Below, in pieces: positions 40,481 through 51,505 of a DNA stretch of 64,000 bases. Each line of letters opens with the position of its first letter. Position 1 is the stretch's first letter. The notes under the pieces are model-generated. The model did no database searches and was not told where the DNA came from. It saw only the letters and a program-made list of their open reading frames with translations. Source of the stretch: Prochlorococcus marinus (GTDB lineage Bacteria; Cyanobacteriota; Cyanobacteriia; PCC-6307; Cyanobiaceae); assembly GCF_001180265.1 (NCBI RefSeq), contig NZ_CVSW01000097.1:1-64000 (forward strand), given 5' to 3'. Made by a program: the position numbers and the translations under genes.

Positions 40481-40801
40481 TTAAAGTTTAACTTCTATAT
40501 CTACACCACTAGGAAGATCTAGCTTCATTAACGCATCAATAGTTTTTGCAGAGGGACTATAGATATCAATAATTCTTCTATGAGTTCTTGTTTCAAAATG
40601 CTCTCTAGAGTCTTTATCAACATGAGGAGATCTTAAAACACAATAAATTTTCCTTTTTGTCGGTAAAGGTATTGGACCGATTGCTGAAGCAGAGGTAGTA
40701 TCAGCAGTCTGGATTATTTTGTCACAAGATAAATCAAGCATTCTTCTATCAAAAGCTTTTAGCCTAATTCTTATTTTTTGTTGTGCAATTGATGCAGTCA
40801 T
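40481..40801 (-). CDS. rpsJ: 30S ribosomal protein S10
   Basis: A 106-residue S10 (NusE) with [40 protein letters not shown] and [16 protein letters not shown]10 is a ribosomal protein and a NusG-linked antitermination factor. It is last in the rpsL-rpsG-fusA-tuf-rpsJ order typical of cyanobacteria. A hairpin lies between tuf and rpsJ. Confidence 0.97.
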   Translation of the reverse strand: MTASIAQQKIRIRLKAFDRRMLDLSCDKIIQTADTTSASAIGPIPLPTKRKIYCVLRSPHVDKDSREHFETRTHRRIIDIYSPSAKTIDALMKLDLPSGVDIEVKL

Positions 40802-40817
40802 AATTTCAAATTAATTA

Positions 40818-40858
40818 ATGGTGGAGGGCCAATTATAAAAAATGGCCCTAATTCCATT
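40818..40858 (-). other. Hairpin between tuf and rpsJ
   Basis: An inner stem AGGGCCA/TGGCCCT (40825-40831 with 40843-40849) encloses an A/T loop. An outer stem AATGG/CCATT extends it. On the transcribed minus strand no U-run follows, so it is not a standard terminator. It may be a processing or partial attenuation site separating tuf from rpsJ. Confidence 0.55.
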
Positions 40859-40904
40859 GTTTTATATTAAGTGATAGAGGTTTAGTTATTAAATTCTAAA
40901 TATA

Positions 40905-42104
40905 TTATTTGAGAATTTTAGAGACAACTCCAGCACCAATAGTACGCCCACCTTCACGGATTGCAAATCGCATACCTTGCTCGATAGCTACTGGACAAAT
41001 TAGTTCTCCAGTCATTTTAATTCTGTCACCAGGCATAACCATTTCGACATTCGAGCCATCATCAGAGGTAAATGCAGTAATTTGACCTGTTACATCAGTT
41101 GTTCTTATGTAGAACTGAGGTCTGTATCCTGCGAAGAAAGGCGTATGTCTGCCACCTTCTTCTTTTTTAAGAACATACACTTCTCCTTCAAACTGAGTAT
41201 GAGGAGTAATAGATCCTTTTTTTACAAGTACCATTCCTCTTTCAATATCCTCTTTCTGAACACCACGTAAGAGTAAACCAACATTATCGCCAGCCATACC
41301 TTCGTCGAGTAGTTTACGGAACATTTCAACACCAGTAACTGTTGTTAATCTTGTGTCTCTTATTCCAACAATTTCGACTTCCTCTCCAACCTTAACTTTA
41401 CCTCTCTCAATTCTACCAGTAGCTACAGTTCCTCTACCAGTAATTGAGAAAACATCTTCGACAGCCATCAAAAATGGTTTATCAACTTCTCTTTCTGGTT
41501 CAGGAATACTAGCATCAACAGCTTTCATTAGTTCTTCAATTTTTGATTCCCAAGTAGAATCACCTTCAAGAGCTTTTAAACCTGAAACTTGAATAATAGG
41601 AATATCATCTCCAGGGAAGTCATAACTATCTAGTAGTTCTCTGATTTCCATTTCAACAAGTTCAATAATTTCTGCATCATCGACCATATCGCACTTATTG
41701 AGAGCAACTACAAGAGCAGGTACTCCAACCTGTTTAGCTAGAAGAATGTGCTCCTTTGTTTGAGCCATAGGGCCATCAGTAGCCGCACAAACAAGAATAG
41801 CTCCATCCATTTGAGCTGCCCCAGTAATCATGTTTTTTACATAATCAGCATGTCCAGGGCAATCAACATGAGCATAATGTCTGCCTTCAGTTTCATATTC
41901 GACGTGAGCTGTATTGATAGTAATACCACGCTCTCTTTCTTCAGGAGCACCATCAATGTCTCCATAGTCTTGAGCTTGAGCTTGACCTTTTTTTGCTAAT
42001 ACATTTGTAATAGCAGCAGTAAGTGTTGTTTTTCCATGATCAACATGGCCAATAGTACCTATGTTGACATGTGGTTTGTTCCTTTCGAACTTCTCGCGAG
42101 CCAT
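40905..42104 (-). CDS. tuf: Elongation factor Tu
   Basis: The 399-residue GTPase delivers aminoacyl-tRNA to the ribosome. Full set of motifs: [44 protein letters not shown] and NKCDMVDD, with intact domains II and III. It lies 45 nt after fusA in the str operon. Confidence 0.98.
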   Translation of the reverse strand: MAREKFERNKPHVNIGTIGHVDHGKTTLTAAITNVLAKKGQAQAQDYGDIDGAPEERERGITINTAHVEYETEGRHYAHVDCPGHADYVKNMITGAAQMDGAILVCAATDGPMAQTKEHILLAKQVGVPALVVALNKCDMVDDAEIIELVEMEIRELLDSYDFPGDDIPIIQVSGLKALEGDSTWESKIEELMKAVDASIPEPEREVDKPFLMAVEDVFSITGRGTVATGRIERGKVKVGEEVEIVGIRDTRLTTVTGVEMFRKLLDEGMAGDNVGLLLRGVQKEDIERGMVLVKKGSITPHTQFEGEVYVLKKEEGGRHTPFFAGYRPQFYIRTTDVTGQITAFTSDDGSNVEMVMPGDRIKMTGELICPVAIEQGMRFAIREGGRTIGAGVVSKILK

Positions 42105-42149
42105 TTTGAATTAAAGAATCGAGGGTTTAAGAGTGTTTTAGTTTAGAGA

Positions 42150-44225
42150 TCAGGAGTTGCCCTGATTCTTGGAAATGATAGCTTCAGCAACATTACGGGG
42201 AACTTCCTCATAATTTGCGAACTCCATTGAAAATATACCCCGACCTTGAGTCATTGATCGGAGTTGGGTGGCATAACCGAACATTTCGGCTAAGGGCACT
42301 TTGGCCTGTACCTTAGACAATCCATCATCAACAGATTGTCCTTCAACTTGACCTCTTCTAGAGGAGAGATCACCAATTACAGATCCAAGAAAGTCTTCGG
42401 GACTTTCGACCTCAACTTTCATCATAGGCTCTAATAGGACAGGATTGCATTTTTTAACCCCATCTTTAAAAGCCATGGAACCTGCAATTTTGAAGGCCAT
42501 TTCAGATGAGTCTACATCGTGGAATGAACCATCGACTAGTGTTACTTTTACATCAATGAGTGGATAACCGGCAAGAACGCCAGATTCACATGTTTCTTTC
42601 ATTCCATTTGAAGCAGGGCCAATGTACTCTTTAGGTACAGCTCCACCAACAATTTTGTTGACAAATTCAAAACCTTTACCAACTTCAGCAGGTTCCATTT
42701 CAATTACTACATGACCGTATTGGCCTTTTCCACCAGTTTGTCTTGCATATTTTCCTTCACCTTTAGAGCTAGACCTAATGGTCTCCCTGTATGAAACTTG
42801 AGGAGCTCCAATATTAGCTTCAACTTTAAATTCCCTTAACATTCTGTCGACCAAGATTTCTAGGTGCAGTTCACCCATACCAGCAATTACTGTTTGGTTT
42901 GTTTCAGGATCTGTACTTACCCTAAAAGTTGGATCTTCTTCAGACAAAGCAGTTAGAGCTTTTGATAATTTTTCCATGTCACCTTTAGTTTTTGGCTCAA
43001 CAGCAACTGAGATTACTGGTTCAGGGATAAACAAGGTCTCCAAAACTATAGGATCGTCTGTATTACATAAAGTATCACCAGTTGTTGTATTCTTAAGGCC
43101 TAAAACAGCTCCCAAATCTCCGGCCCTCAATTCATCTACCTCTTCTCTTTCATCAGCCTTTAAAATTACTAATCTCGAAATTCTCTCTTTAGAATCCTTA
43201 GTAGAATTCATTACATAACTTCCTTTTGAAAGAACGCCCGAATACATTCTTACAAAAGTTAATTTCCCATAAGGGTCAGACATCACTTTGAACGCTAATG
43301 CACTAAAAGGTGCATTATCATCTGAAGGCCTAACATCTTCTTTACCACTTGGTAAAACACCTTGTATGGGTTTTACATCAACTGGAGCAGGCAAGTAATC
43401 AACAACAGCGTCTAAAACGAGTTGGACGCCTTTATTTTTGAAAGCGGAACCACACAATACTGGTACCAATCCATGTCTTAAAACTCCTTCTCTAATACCT
43501 TTTTTAAGTTGATCTTCAGATAATTCTCCTGTTTCCAAAAATATTTCTATTAACTCTTCATCATTTTCTGCTACGCTCTCCATTAACTTATTTCTCCAAT
43601 CAGCAGCCTCAGCCTCCATTTCAGATGGAATTGGTGCTTCTTCAATATCAGTACCTAAGTCATTTTTGTAAAGATAAGCTTTGTTCGCAACTAAATCAAT
43701 TATGCCTGTTAAGTCACCTTCAGCTCCGATAGGAAGCTGAATTGGTAATGCATTTGCCTTTAATCGATCTTTAATTTGCTGATTAACCTTTAAAAAATCT
43801 GCACCAGTTCTATCCATTTTGTTAACAAAAACCATTCTTGGTACAGAGTATCTATCTGCTTGACGCCAAACCGTTTCAGATTGAGGCTGAACTCCACCAA
43901 CCGCGCAGAATACTGCAATAACTCCATCCAACACTCTCATTGATCTTTCAACTTCAATAGTAAAGTCAACGTGACCTGGAGTATCTATAATGTTTATTCT
44001 GTGATCTTGCCAACTAGTAGATATTGCTGCTGCAGTAATAGTTATTCCTCTCTCTCTTTCTTGAGCCATCCAATCTGTTACAGCAGCACCATCATGAACC
44101 TCTCCTATCTTGTGGACCACTCCTGAATAAAACAAGATTCTTTCTGTTGTTGTGGTCTTCCCTGCATCGATATGAGCGGCTATACCTATGTTCCTTACTC
44201 GTTCTAGGGGAAAGTCGCGTGCCAA
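42150..44225 (-). CDS. fusA: Elongation factor G
   Basis: The 691-residue translocase GTPase. N-terminus [30 protein letters not shown], then [31 protein letters not shown] and [10 protein letters not shown]; domains II-V are complete. An in-frame ATG 16 codons further upstream would add an unconserved head ([12 protein letters not shown]...). I chose the TTG at 44223-44225 because EF-G normally begins at this point. It sits between rpsG and tuf. Confidence 0.96.
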   Translation of the reverse strand: MARDFPLERVRNIGIAAHIDAGKTTTTERILFYSGVVHKIGEVHDGAAVTDWMAQERERGITITAAAISTSWQDHRINIIDTPGHVDFTIEVERSMRVLDGVIAVFCAVGGVQPQSETVWRQADRYSVPRMVFVNKMDRTGADFLKVNQQIKDRLKANALPIQLPIGAEGDLTGIIDLVANKAYLYKNDLGTDIEEAPIPSEMEAEAADWRNKLMESVAENDEELIEIFLETGELSEDQLKKGIREGVLRHGLVPVLCGSAFKNKGVQLVLDAVVDYLPAPVDVKPIQGVLPSGKEDVRPSDDNAPFSALAFKVMSDPYGKLTFVRMYSGVLSKGSYVMNSTKDSKERISRLVILKADEREEVDELRAGDLGAVLGLKNTTTGDTLCNTDDPIVLETLFIPEPVISVAVEPKTKGDMEKLSKALTALSEEDPTFRVSTDPETNQTVIAGMGELHLEILVDRMLREFKVEANIGAPQVSYRETIRSSSKGEGKYARQTGGKGQYGHVVIEMEPAEVGKGFEFVNKIVGGAVPKEYIGPASNGMKETCESGVLAGYPLIDVKVTLVDGSFHDVDSSEMAFKIAGSMAFKDGVKKCNPVLLEPMMKVEVESPEDFLGSVIGDLSSRRGQVEGQSVDDGLSKVQAKVPLAEMFGYATQLRSMTQGRGIFSMEFANYEEVPRNVAEAIISKNQGNS

Positions 44226-44322
44226 TTTTAAAGCTCCAAATAAAATAAATTTTGAAAAGTATAGTTCACACAAAAAGTAAACTTTAATAATAATAAACTA
44301 CTTAAGTACCTTTTTGACGAAA

Positions 44323-44793
44323 TTAATATCTGTAATGTGCAAAAGCTTTATTAGCTTCAGCCATTTTATGGGTATCTTCTCTTTTTTTAACTGAACTACC
44401 AGTTTCATTTGCTGCATCCATTAACTCACCAGCAAGTTTTTGAGACATACTTTTACCATTCCTTGCACGTGAGAATGTTACGAGCCATCTTAGTGCCATA
44501 GCTGTACCCCTCTCTTGGCGAACTTCCATAGGTACTTGATATGTTGCACCACCGACTCTTCTAGCTCTTACCTCGACAAGAGGAGTAGCATTTTTAACAG
44601 CAGTTTCAAATAACTCGACAGCATTTCCCCCTGTTCTCTCGCTTATCAAAGAAAAAGCATCAGATAATATTCTTTGCGCTGTAGATTTTTTACCATGTTT
44701 CATCAATCGAGAAATCATCATTGATGCAAGACGACTATTAAATTGAGGGTCTGGAAGAACTGGTCTTTTTACTGCTGCATTACGACGTGACAT
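44323..44793 (-). CDS. rpsG: 30S ribosomal protein S7
   Basis: A 156-residue S7 ([35 protein letters not shown]..., [24 protein letters not shown]), which organises the 3' domain of 16S rRNA. It lies 25 nt after rpsL. Confidence 0.97.
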
Positions 44794-44818
44794 GTTTTTA
44801 GAAAGTGATGTTTACAAA

Positions 44819-45193
44819 TTAATCTTTTGGAGCTTTTGCGCCATACTTAGATCTGGATTGACGTCTATCTTTGACTCCAGCCGTATCTAAAGTTCCTCTT
44901 ATTATATGATATCTAACTCCTGGCAAATCCTTAACTCTTCCACCCCTAAGTAAAACTACAGAGTGTTCTTGCAAATTATGACCAATTCCCGGGATATAAG
45001 CCGTTACTTCGAAACCAGAAGTTAATCTAACCCTCGCAACTTTTCTCAAAGCTGAATTAGGTTTTTTGGGCGTTGATGTATAGACTCTCGTACATACACC
45101 TCTTCTCTCAGGGCAAGCTTTTAGTGCAGGGGACTTGGTTTTCTTAGTCAGACGTTTTCTTTCTGATCCTATTAATTGTGAGATGGTGGGCAT
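44819..45193 (-). CDS. rpsL: 30S ribosomal protein S12
   Basis: A 124-residue S12 with [17 protein letters not shown] and [15 protein letters not shown]. The first loop keeps lysine at the streptomycin-sensitive position (TPKKPNS), so no resistance change is seen. It is the first gene of the str operon, diverging from gltB across 196 nt. Confidence 0.97.
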   Translation of the reverse strand: MPTISQLIGSERKRLTKKTKSPALKACPERRGVCTRVYTSTPKKPNSALRKVARVRLTSGFEVTAYIPGIGHNLQEHSVVLLRGGRVKDLPGVRYHIIRGTLDTAGVKDRRQSRSKYGAKAPKD

Positions 45194-45346
45194 CTATTAT
45201 AGATAGATAAAAATAAACATTCAACTATCATAACCTTTTACGAGCACCAACTAAAAGTTTTTAATCATATTTTTTTAAAAAATTTCTGAAATTAAAATTT
45301 TTTGGTAAATATTAATTATCTTTAGATTTATTTTCGTATTTATTTT

Positions 45347-45352
45347 TATAAT
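45347..45352 (+). promoter_or_regulatory. Candidate -10 box for gltB
   Basis: TATAAT lies 37 nt before the gltB ATG. I looked for an NtcA site (GTA-N8-TAC) upstream and did not find a clear one, so nitrogen control through NtcA is not supported here. Confidence 0.4.
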
Positions 45353-45389
45353 AGGAATACAAAAGTAACTAAATAGAACTAAATAATCT

Positions 45390-48300
45390 ATGAGAGAGAG
45401 TAACAAAAGAATCGTTGGGTCATATCAAGATAGTTATTCCCCAAATGGAATAATTGGAGAGAAAGATGCGTGTGGAGTTGGTTTCATAGCAAATGTTAAA
45501 GGGATAGAAAGCAACTGGATCCTTAAACAATCCCTAAAAGGTCTTAATTGTATGGAGCATAGAGGAGGTTGTGGAGGAGATAGTGATTCAGGAGATGGAG
45601 CAGGTATTTTATGTTCAATCCCTTGGAATTACTTAGAAAAAGAAGTTAATCATATTAATAAAAAAGAATATGATAAAGGTTTAGGCATGATTTTTATGCC
45701 TAATAAAAAAGAGAAAATTGAAGAATGTAAATCAATATGTGATGAGGAAGCAGAAAAATTAAGAATCAACAAAACAGCTTGGAGAACAGTGCCTGTTAAT
45801 AATGAAATCTTAGGTCCTTTAGCCAAGGCAAATGCTCCGTTCATCTGTCAGTGGATTGTATTCATAGATAAAAAAAATCATCAGGATATTGAGAGGATTT
45901 TATTCCAATTAAGAAAAAGAATTGAAAAAAGAATAAGAGAAAGTTTTAAAAACCATGTTGGGGATTGTGAATTTTATTTCGCCTCACTAAGTTCTCAAAC
46001 AGTTGTTTATAAAGGCATGGTGCGTTCTGAAATATTATCTGAGTTTTATCAAGATCTAAAAGAAGAGAGTTTTAAAGTTTCATTTTCTGTTTATCATCGG
46101 AGATTTAGTACCAATACACTTCCAAAATGGCCGCTAGCTCAACCCATGAGATTTTTAGGCCATAATGGCGAAATAAATACCCTCTTAGGTAACATCAATT
46201 GGGCTAAAGCTTCAGAAACACATATAGATGATTTTTGGGGAGATTTATCTAATGAAATTAAACCGATTGTAGATGTTAATAAAAGCGATTCATCAAATCT
46301 TGATGCAACCCTTGAGATTAATATTCGATCAGGTCAGCCAATAACTGATTCATTATTAAAACTTGTTCCTGAAGCATTTAGAGATCAACCTGAACTTGAA
46401 CAAAGGGAAGACATTAAAGCATTTTATGAGTATTCTGCGAGCTCACAAGAAGCTTGGGATGGTCCTGCCCTCCTTGTATTTGCAGATGGAAATTTTGTAG
46501 GAGCAACACTTGATAGAAATGGTCTCAGACCTGCAAGATATTCAATCACAAATGATGGTTTTGTAATAATGGGTTCAGAAACAGGAGTAGTAGAAATTGA
46601 AGAGGAAAGAGTAATAGAGAAAGGTCGATTAGGACCGGGACAAATGTTGGCAGTTGATTTTCATCAAAATAGAATACTTAGAAATTGGGAGGTAAAATCT
46701 GAAGCAGCTAAAAGGCATGATTATAAAAATCTGCTCAGAATTAGAAGCTTAAATATTGAAAATAGTGAATGGGTTAAAGACTGCAAACTAAAAGACCTAG
46801 AGTTGTTGCAACAACAAACTGCATATGGTTTTTCAGCGGAAGATAATGATCTCATCTTAGATTCAATGGCTTCATTAGCTAAAGAGCCTACTTATTGCAT
46901 GGGCGACGACATCCCATTAGCAGTCCTTTCATCTAAACCACACATTTTATACGACTATTTCAAGCAAAGATTTGCGCAAGTCACTAATCCTCCTATTGAC
47001 CCTCTAAGAGAAAAACTTGTAATGAGTTTAGAGATGCATCTTGGAGAAAGATGTACACCATTTGAGATTAAAGATCCTAAACCTTTTATTCATTTACAAA
47101 GTCCAATTCTTAATGAGGAAGATCTTATTTCCATCAAACAATCAAAAATTAAATCTCAGATAATTTCAAGTTTGTTTGATATTGAGGAAGGGGTTCAAGG
47201 CTTAGAAAACCAATTAATAGCAATTTGTAAACAGAGTGAGCTTTCTATAAAAGAAGGTTGCTCTCTAATTATCATTTCTGATAAAGGAATTAATCCCAAA
47301 AAGACTTTTATTCCTCCTTTACTTGCTGTTGGGGCAATTCATCATTATCTTCTTAAAAAAGAAATCAGGCTAAAAGCTTCTCTCATAATTGAGACAGGTC
47401 AATGTTGGAGCACTCATCACTTAGCTTGTTTGATTGGTTATGGTGCAAGCGCAGTTTGCCCTTGGTTGACCTTCGAAGCAGGAAGGCATTGGTTAAAACA
47501 CCCAAAAACTCAAAAACTTATAGATACCCAAAAAATTAATTCATTATCCATAACTGATGTTCAAGAAAATATTAAAAAAGCTCTTGAAGATGGTCTCAGA
47601 AAAATTCTTTCTAAAATAGGTATCTCACTTTTATCTAGTTACCATGGAGCACAAATTTTTGAAGCCGTAGGCCTTGGCTCTGACTTAATCGAAATCGCTT
47701 TTGATGGGACAACAAGTAGAATTGCTGGAATAACATTAAAAGAATTAACTAATGAAACACTTTCGATACATACAAAAGCTTTCCCAGAGATCGATTTAAA
47801 AAAATTAGAATTTTTAGGATTTGTACAATTCAGAAATAATGGAGAATATCACTCAAATAATCCTGAGATGTCCAAAGTTTTGCATTCAGCTTTAAAACAA
47901 GGACCAGGATACGATCATTTTGAAACTTACAAAAAACTCATTAGTAATAGGCCAACAACATCATTAAGAGATTTATTAACAATTAATTCAAAAAGAAAAA
48001 GCATTGCACTTGAGGAAGTTGAAAGTGTTGAATCAATTTGCAAAAGATTTTGCACTGGAGGAATGAGTTTGGGTGCATTGTCAAGAGAAGCTCATGAGGT
48101 TTTAGCAGTTGCAATGAATAGAATTGGTGGGAAAAGTAATAGTGGAGAGGGGGGAGAAGATCCAGCTCGTTTTAATGTTTTAAATGACATTGATGAAAAT
48201 ACTCAATCAGCAACATTACCGTTTATAAAAGGTCTAGAAAATGGGGATACCGCATGCTCAGCCATTAAACAAATAGCATCAGGTAGATTTGGAGTTACGC

Positions 48301-49967
48301 CTGAATACCTCAGAAGTGGTAAACAACTCGAAATTAAAATGGCTCAAGGTGCAAAACCAGGAGAAGGAGGACAACTGCCAGGTCCAAAAGTTGATTCTTA
48401 CATCGCAAAACTAAGAAATAGTAAACCAGGAGTTGCCCTAATATCTCCTCCTCCTCATCATGATATTTATTCAATTGAAGATTTAGCTCAGCTCATCCAC
48501 GACTTACATCAAGTTCATCCAAAAGCGAAGGTAAGCGTAAAACTAGTTTCTGAAATTGGTATAGGGACTATTGCCGCTGGAGTAAGCAAAGCTAATGCTG
48601 ATGTAATTCAAATTTCAGGACATGACGGAGGGACAGGTGCTTCACCTCTAAGTTCTATAAAACATGCAGGTTTACCATGGGAACTAGGTGTAGCTGAGGT
48701 TCACAAATCTCTACTACAGAACAACTTACGCGGAAGAGTAATTTTGAGAACTGATGGAGGTCTTAAAACAGGTTGGGATGTAGTTATTGCAGCGTTACTA
48801 GGTGCTGAAGAATACGGTTTCGGTTCTGTAGCCATGATTGCGGAAGGATGCATAATGGCTAGAGTTTGTCATACAAACAAGTGTCCAGTTGGAGTTGCTA
48901 CTCAAAAAAAAGAATTAAGAGAAAGATTTAAAGGTATTCCAGAAAATGTTGTCAATTTTTTCTTGTACATTGCTGAAGAAGTAAGACAGATAATGAGTAG
49001 TATCGGTGTATCTAATATGGAAGAGCTGATTGGTAATCAAGAATTTATTTCGGCAAGAAATATTGATCTTCCAAAAACTTCTAATATTGATCTTTCTGCT
49101 TTAGTAAATAATGAATGCTCCACCAATGATGATAGATCATGGTTAAAACATTCAAAAAATGCTCATGGTAATGGTTTTGTATTAGAAGACGAGTTTTTAT
49201 CTGATACTAAATTCATAGATTCAATTAAAAATCACAAAAAATTTACAAAAGAAATTGAGATAAAAAATACCGACAGGAGTGTTTGTGCGAAAATATCAGG
49301 CGAAATCGCAGAAATTCATGGAAATAATGGCTTTAATGGCGAAATTAACTTAAATTTCAAAGGATATGCAGGACAGAGCTTTGGTGCCTTTTTATTGAAG
49401 GGAATGAATGTTCAATTAGAAGGGGAAGCTAATGATTATGTTTGCAAAGGAATGAATGGAGGAATACTTACAATAATTCCACCCAAAATAGATAAAGCCT
49501 CCTCCGAACAAGTCATCCTAGGAAATACTTGCCTTTATGGAGCAACGGGAGGGAAATTATTTGCATTAGGAAAATCGGGAGAAAGATTTGCAGTAAGAAA
49601 TAGTGGTGCTACAGCAGTAACAGAGGGCGCTGGTGATCATTGTTGTGAATATATGACTGGTGGAAAGGTGGTTATCCTAGGTTCAACAGGAAGGAATATA
49701 GGTGCCGGCATGACTGGTGGAATAGCTTTTATACTGGACGAGAAGAATGATTTAAGTAATAAAGTTAATAAGGAAATAGTTAGCATTTATAAAATAACTT
49801 CATCAAATCAGGAAGATATTTTATTAGAAATTATTAGAGAATATCGAGCAAAAACAAATAGCTTAACAGCTTCCAAAATAATTGAAAATTGGTCTCATTT
49901 CAAAAGTACTTTCAAATTAATTGTTCCCCCTAGCGAAGAAGAGATGCTTGGCATAAAGAGAATGTAA
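45390..49967 (+). CDS. gltB: Ferredoxin-dependent glutamate synthase
   Basis: Fd-GOGAT makes two glutamates from glutamine and 2-oxoglutarate with reduced ferredoxin. The 1525-residue protein has a 27-residue propeptide before the catalytic Cys28 (DACGVGFIAN) and the glutaminase domain. A central domain and the FMN barrel follow (SGHDGGTGASPLSSIKHAG). The [3Fe-4S] cysteines are Cys1154, Cys1160 and Cys1165 (CIMARVCHTNKC). The C-terminal beta-helix is present (GGILTIIPP, YGATGG, MTGGKVVILG). Length fits the ferredoxin type. The following YciI-like ATG abuts its stop. Confidence 0.95.
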   Translation: MRESNKRIVGSYQDSYSPNGIIGEKDACGVGFIANVKGIESNWILKQSLKGLNCMEHRGGCGGDSDSGDGAGILCSIPWNYLEKEVNHINKKEYDKGLGMIFMPNKKEKIEECKSICDEEAEKLRINKTAWRTVPVNNEILGPLAKANAPFICQWIVFIDKKNHQDIERILFQLRKRIEKRIRESFKNHVGDCEFYFASLSSQTVVYKGMVRSEILSEFYQDLKEESFKVSFSVYHRRFSTNTLPKWPLAQPMRFLGHNGEINTLLGNINWAKASETHIDDFWGDLSNEIKPIVDVNKSDSSNLDATLEINIRSGQPITDSLLKLVPEAFRDQPELEQREDIKAFYEYSASSQEAWDGPALLVFADGNFVGATLDRNGLRPARYSITNDGFVIMGSETGVVEIEEERVIEKGRLGPGQMLAVDFHQNRILRNWEVKSEAAKRHDYKNLLRIRSLNIENSEWVKDCKLKDLELLQQQTAYGFSAEDNDLILDSMASLAKEPTYCMGDDIPLAVLSSKPHILYDYFKQRFAQVTNPPIDPLREKLVMSLEMHLGERCTPFEIKDPKPFIHLQSPILNEEDLISIKQSKIKSQIISSLFDIEEGVQGLENQLIAICKQSELSIKEGCSLIIISDKGINPKKTFIPPLLAVGAIHHYLLKKEIRLKASLIIETGQCWSTHHLACLIGYGASAVCPWLTFEAGRHWLKHPKTQKLIDTQKINSLSITDVQENIKKALEDGLRKILSKIGISLLSSYHGAQIFEAVGLGSDLIEIAFDGTTSRIAGITLKELTNETLSIHTKAFPEIDLKKLEFLGFVQFRNNGEYHSNNPEMSKVLHSALKQGPGYDHFETYKKLISNRPTTSLRDLLTINSKRKSIALEEVESVESICKRFCTGGMSLGALSREAHEVLAVAMNRIGGKSNSGEGGEDPARFNVLNDIDENTQSATLPFIKGLENGDTACSAIKQIASGRFGVTPEYLRSGKQLEIKMAQGAKPGEGGQLPGPKVDSYIAKLRNSKPGVALISPPPHHDIYSIEDLAQLIHDLHQVHPKAKVSVKLVSEIGIGTIAAGVSKANADVIQISGHDGGTGASPLSSIKHAGLPWELGVAEVHKSLLQNNLRGRVILRTDGGLKTGWDVVIAALLGAEEYGFGSVAMIAEGCIMARVCHTNKCPVGVATQKKELRERFKGIPENVVNFFLYIAEEVRQIMSSIGVSNMEELIGNQEFISARNIDLPKTSNIDLSALVNNECSTNDDRSWLKHSKNAHGNGFVLEDEFLSDTKFIDSIKNHKKFTKEIEIKNTDRSVCAKISGEIAEIHGNNGFNGEINLNFKGYAGQSFGAFLLKGMNVQLEGEANDYVCKGMNGGILTIIPPKIDKASSEQVILGNTCLYGATGGKLFALGKSGERFAVRNSGATAVTEGAGDHCCEYMTGGKVVILGSTGRNIGAGMTGGIAFILDEKNDLSNKVNKEIVSIYKITSSNQEDILLEIIREYRAKTNSLTASKIIENWSHFKSTFKLIVPPSEEEMLGIKRM

Positions 49968-50267
49968 ATGCCTTTCTTTGTAAAAACTGAAATTATAAAA
50001 AAAGAATATTTAATTAAAAATGATTTAAAACGAAAAATAATTAACGAACATATTGATTGGATAAAAAAATTAAAAAAAGAGGGAATAAATATAAAAAGTG
50101 GTTTTTTAGTAAATGAGTTCAATAGGCCAGGTGATGGCGGATTACTAATTCTTGAGATGAATAACTATAAAAATGCACTAAAAATAATTAAGAATGATCC
50201 AATGATTAAAAATGATCTAGTTGAGTGGAAATTAAATGAGTGGGTAGATTCAAAGAAAATAAAATAA
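49968..50267 (+). CDS. YciI-like (DUF/YCII) small protein
   Basis: A 99-residue protein with a pattern typical of YCII-related folds: IINEHIDWIKKLKKEGINIKSGFL, GDGGLLILEMNNYKNALKIIKNDPMIKNDLVEWKLNEW. The conserved His in NEHIDWI fits the family active-site region. It begins directly after the gltB stop with no gap, so it is translated from the same mRNA. It abuts the lipA stop with zero spacing. The function is unknown. Confidence 0.75.
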   Translation: MPFFVKTEIIKKEYLIKNDLKRKIINEHIDWIKKLKKEGINIKSGFLVNEFNRPGDGGLLILEMNNYKNALKIIKNDPMIKNDLVEWKLNEWVDSKKIK

Positions 50268-51161
50268 CTATTTTGGATACATTTTCATCAGTTTTTGAAT
50301 CTCTTCAGCATGATAACTGCTTCGAGTTAGAGGAGAACTAACTACTTGCATAAAGTCCAAATCTTTTTCCCCGAAAACTTTAAAATAATTAAATTTAGAG
50401 GGATTCACAAATCTTTGAACAGGTAAATGATTAGGGCCAGGAGATAAATATTGACCAATAGTAACAATATCAACGAAATTACTTTTTAAATCCTTAAGGA
50501 GACTTAATACCTCCTCATCTTTTTCCCCTAGACCAAGCATAAATCCTGATTTTGTATAAACTTTTGGAGAATAGTCTCTGGTTCTTTTAAGTAACTCAAG
50601 AGTTCTCTCGTATTTACCCTGAGGTCTTACTTTTTTATACAGCGAAGGCACAGTCTCAATATTGTGGTTTAAAACGTTTGGATTTGAATCCAGAACTTTT
50701 TCAAGCGCTTCCCAGTTGCCACAAAAATCAGGAATTAAAAGCTCAATAGTAGTTTCAGGAGATTTTTTTCTTACTTGATAAACACATTCAAAAAATTGAG
50801 ATGCGCCACCATCATCAAGATCGTCTCTATTAACCGATGTGATTACAACATGTTTAAGCTTCATTCTAGAAACGGCTTCGGCAAGACGATGTGGTTCTGT
50901 TGGATCTAATTCTCTTTTAGATCTATCAAAATCAATATCGCAATATGGACATGCCCTAGTACAGCCAGGGCCCATTATTAGGAAAGTTGCAGTTCCACTA
51001 GCAAAACATTCACCAATATTAGGACAGCTTGCTTCTTGACATACAGTGTTGAGTTTTAAATCACTTAATAAATTTGCAGTATTACCGATTCTCTCAACTT
51101 GTGGAGCTTTTACTCTTAACCAATCAGGTTTTGAAATTAAACTATTAGAATTAGTATTCAA
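50268..51161 (-). CDS. lipA: Lipoyl synthase
   Basis: LipA inserts two sulfurs into protein-bound octanoyl chains. The 297-residue radical SAM protein has both clusters: the auxiliary [12 protein letters not shown] (Cx4Cx5C) and the radical [11 protein letters not shown] (Cx3Cx2C), plus [18 protein letters not shown] and [10 protein letters not shown]. The usual C-terminal RSSYHAEE closes the protein. It converges on the YciI-like gene. Confidence 0.95.
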   Translation of the reverse strand: MNTNSNSLISKPDWLRVKAPQVERIGNTANLLSDLKLNTVCQEASCPNIGECFASGTATFLIMGPGCTRACPYCDIDFDRSKRELDPTEPHRLAEAVSRMKLKHVVITSVNRDDLDDGGASQFFECVYQVRKKSPETTIELLIPDFCGNWEALEKVLDSNPNVLNHNIETVPSLYKKVRPQGKYERTLELLKRTRDYSPKVYTKSGFMLGLGEKDEEVLSLLKDLKSNFVDIVTIGQYLSPGPNHLPVQRFVNPSKFNYFKVFGEKDLDFMQVVSSPLTRSSYHAEEIQKLMKMYPK

Positions 51162-51505
51162 ATTAATTGTTTCGGGCCTTTAAAGATTATTTTACTAAAA
51201 ACAATTTGAATTAACTATTAATAATTTCAAATAGGAAACCTATTCAATCGAAGTCAAAAAAATAAATGAATTTAAGTAGAACATCCATAATTCAAAAAAT
51301 CTTAATCCGTATAAATAATTGTGCAGAATTTTTGTTTCATCAACTCAAATAAAACAGTATTCAGAACGTTATTTTTAATATAGATATCAGAACATTTTAA
51401 TAATTTAACAAGTCAGCAGATAAGAGTATTATTACCACTTTTTTGTACTAAAAAGTGTTTTTTTTCTAATTTATTGATACAGTAAAAAATATATGTAATA
51501 AAACA
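51162..51505. other. 344-nt intergenic region with candidate small RNA or leader
   Basis: No supported ORF. Going rightwards: an AT-rich stretch with a loose promoter (TTTACT at 51191, TATTAA at 51216), a small perfect hairpin AATAGG-AAA-CCTATT at 51230-51244, unstructured sequence, then an intrinsic terminator at 51436-51465. The recombinase TTG follows 40 nt later. Because no plus-strand gene precedes the terminator, a small RNA or an attenuated leader is the simplest reading. Confidence 0.45.
51436..51465 (+). terminator. Intrinsic terminator upstream of recombinase gene
   Basis: Perfect 8-bp stem CACTTTTT/AAAAAGTG (51436-51443 with 51450-51457), 6-nt loop, then eight Ts. The U-run exists only for plus-strand transcription. 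There is no plus-strand gene upstream; lipA points the other way. Confidence 0.65.

Noticed and set aside
40825..40849. Intrinsic terminator of tuf
   Set aside because: The stem is good, but no run of Us follows on the transcribed minus strand.
44226..44273. ATG-started fusA with 16 extra residues
   Set aside because: The added head [12 protein letters not shown] is not EF-G-like; the conserved start [13 protein letters not shown] follows a TTG.
45194..45389. NtcA-binding site for gltB
   Set aside because: I found no GTA-N8-TAC pattern at a useful distance from the -10 box.
51230..51244. Yfr2-family RNA hairpin
   Set aside because: The loop region contains GGAAAC, as Yfr2 RNAs do, but here the G and C bases are in the stem with a three-base loop; without a covariance search it is not enough.
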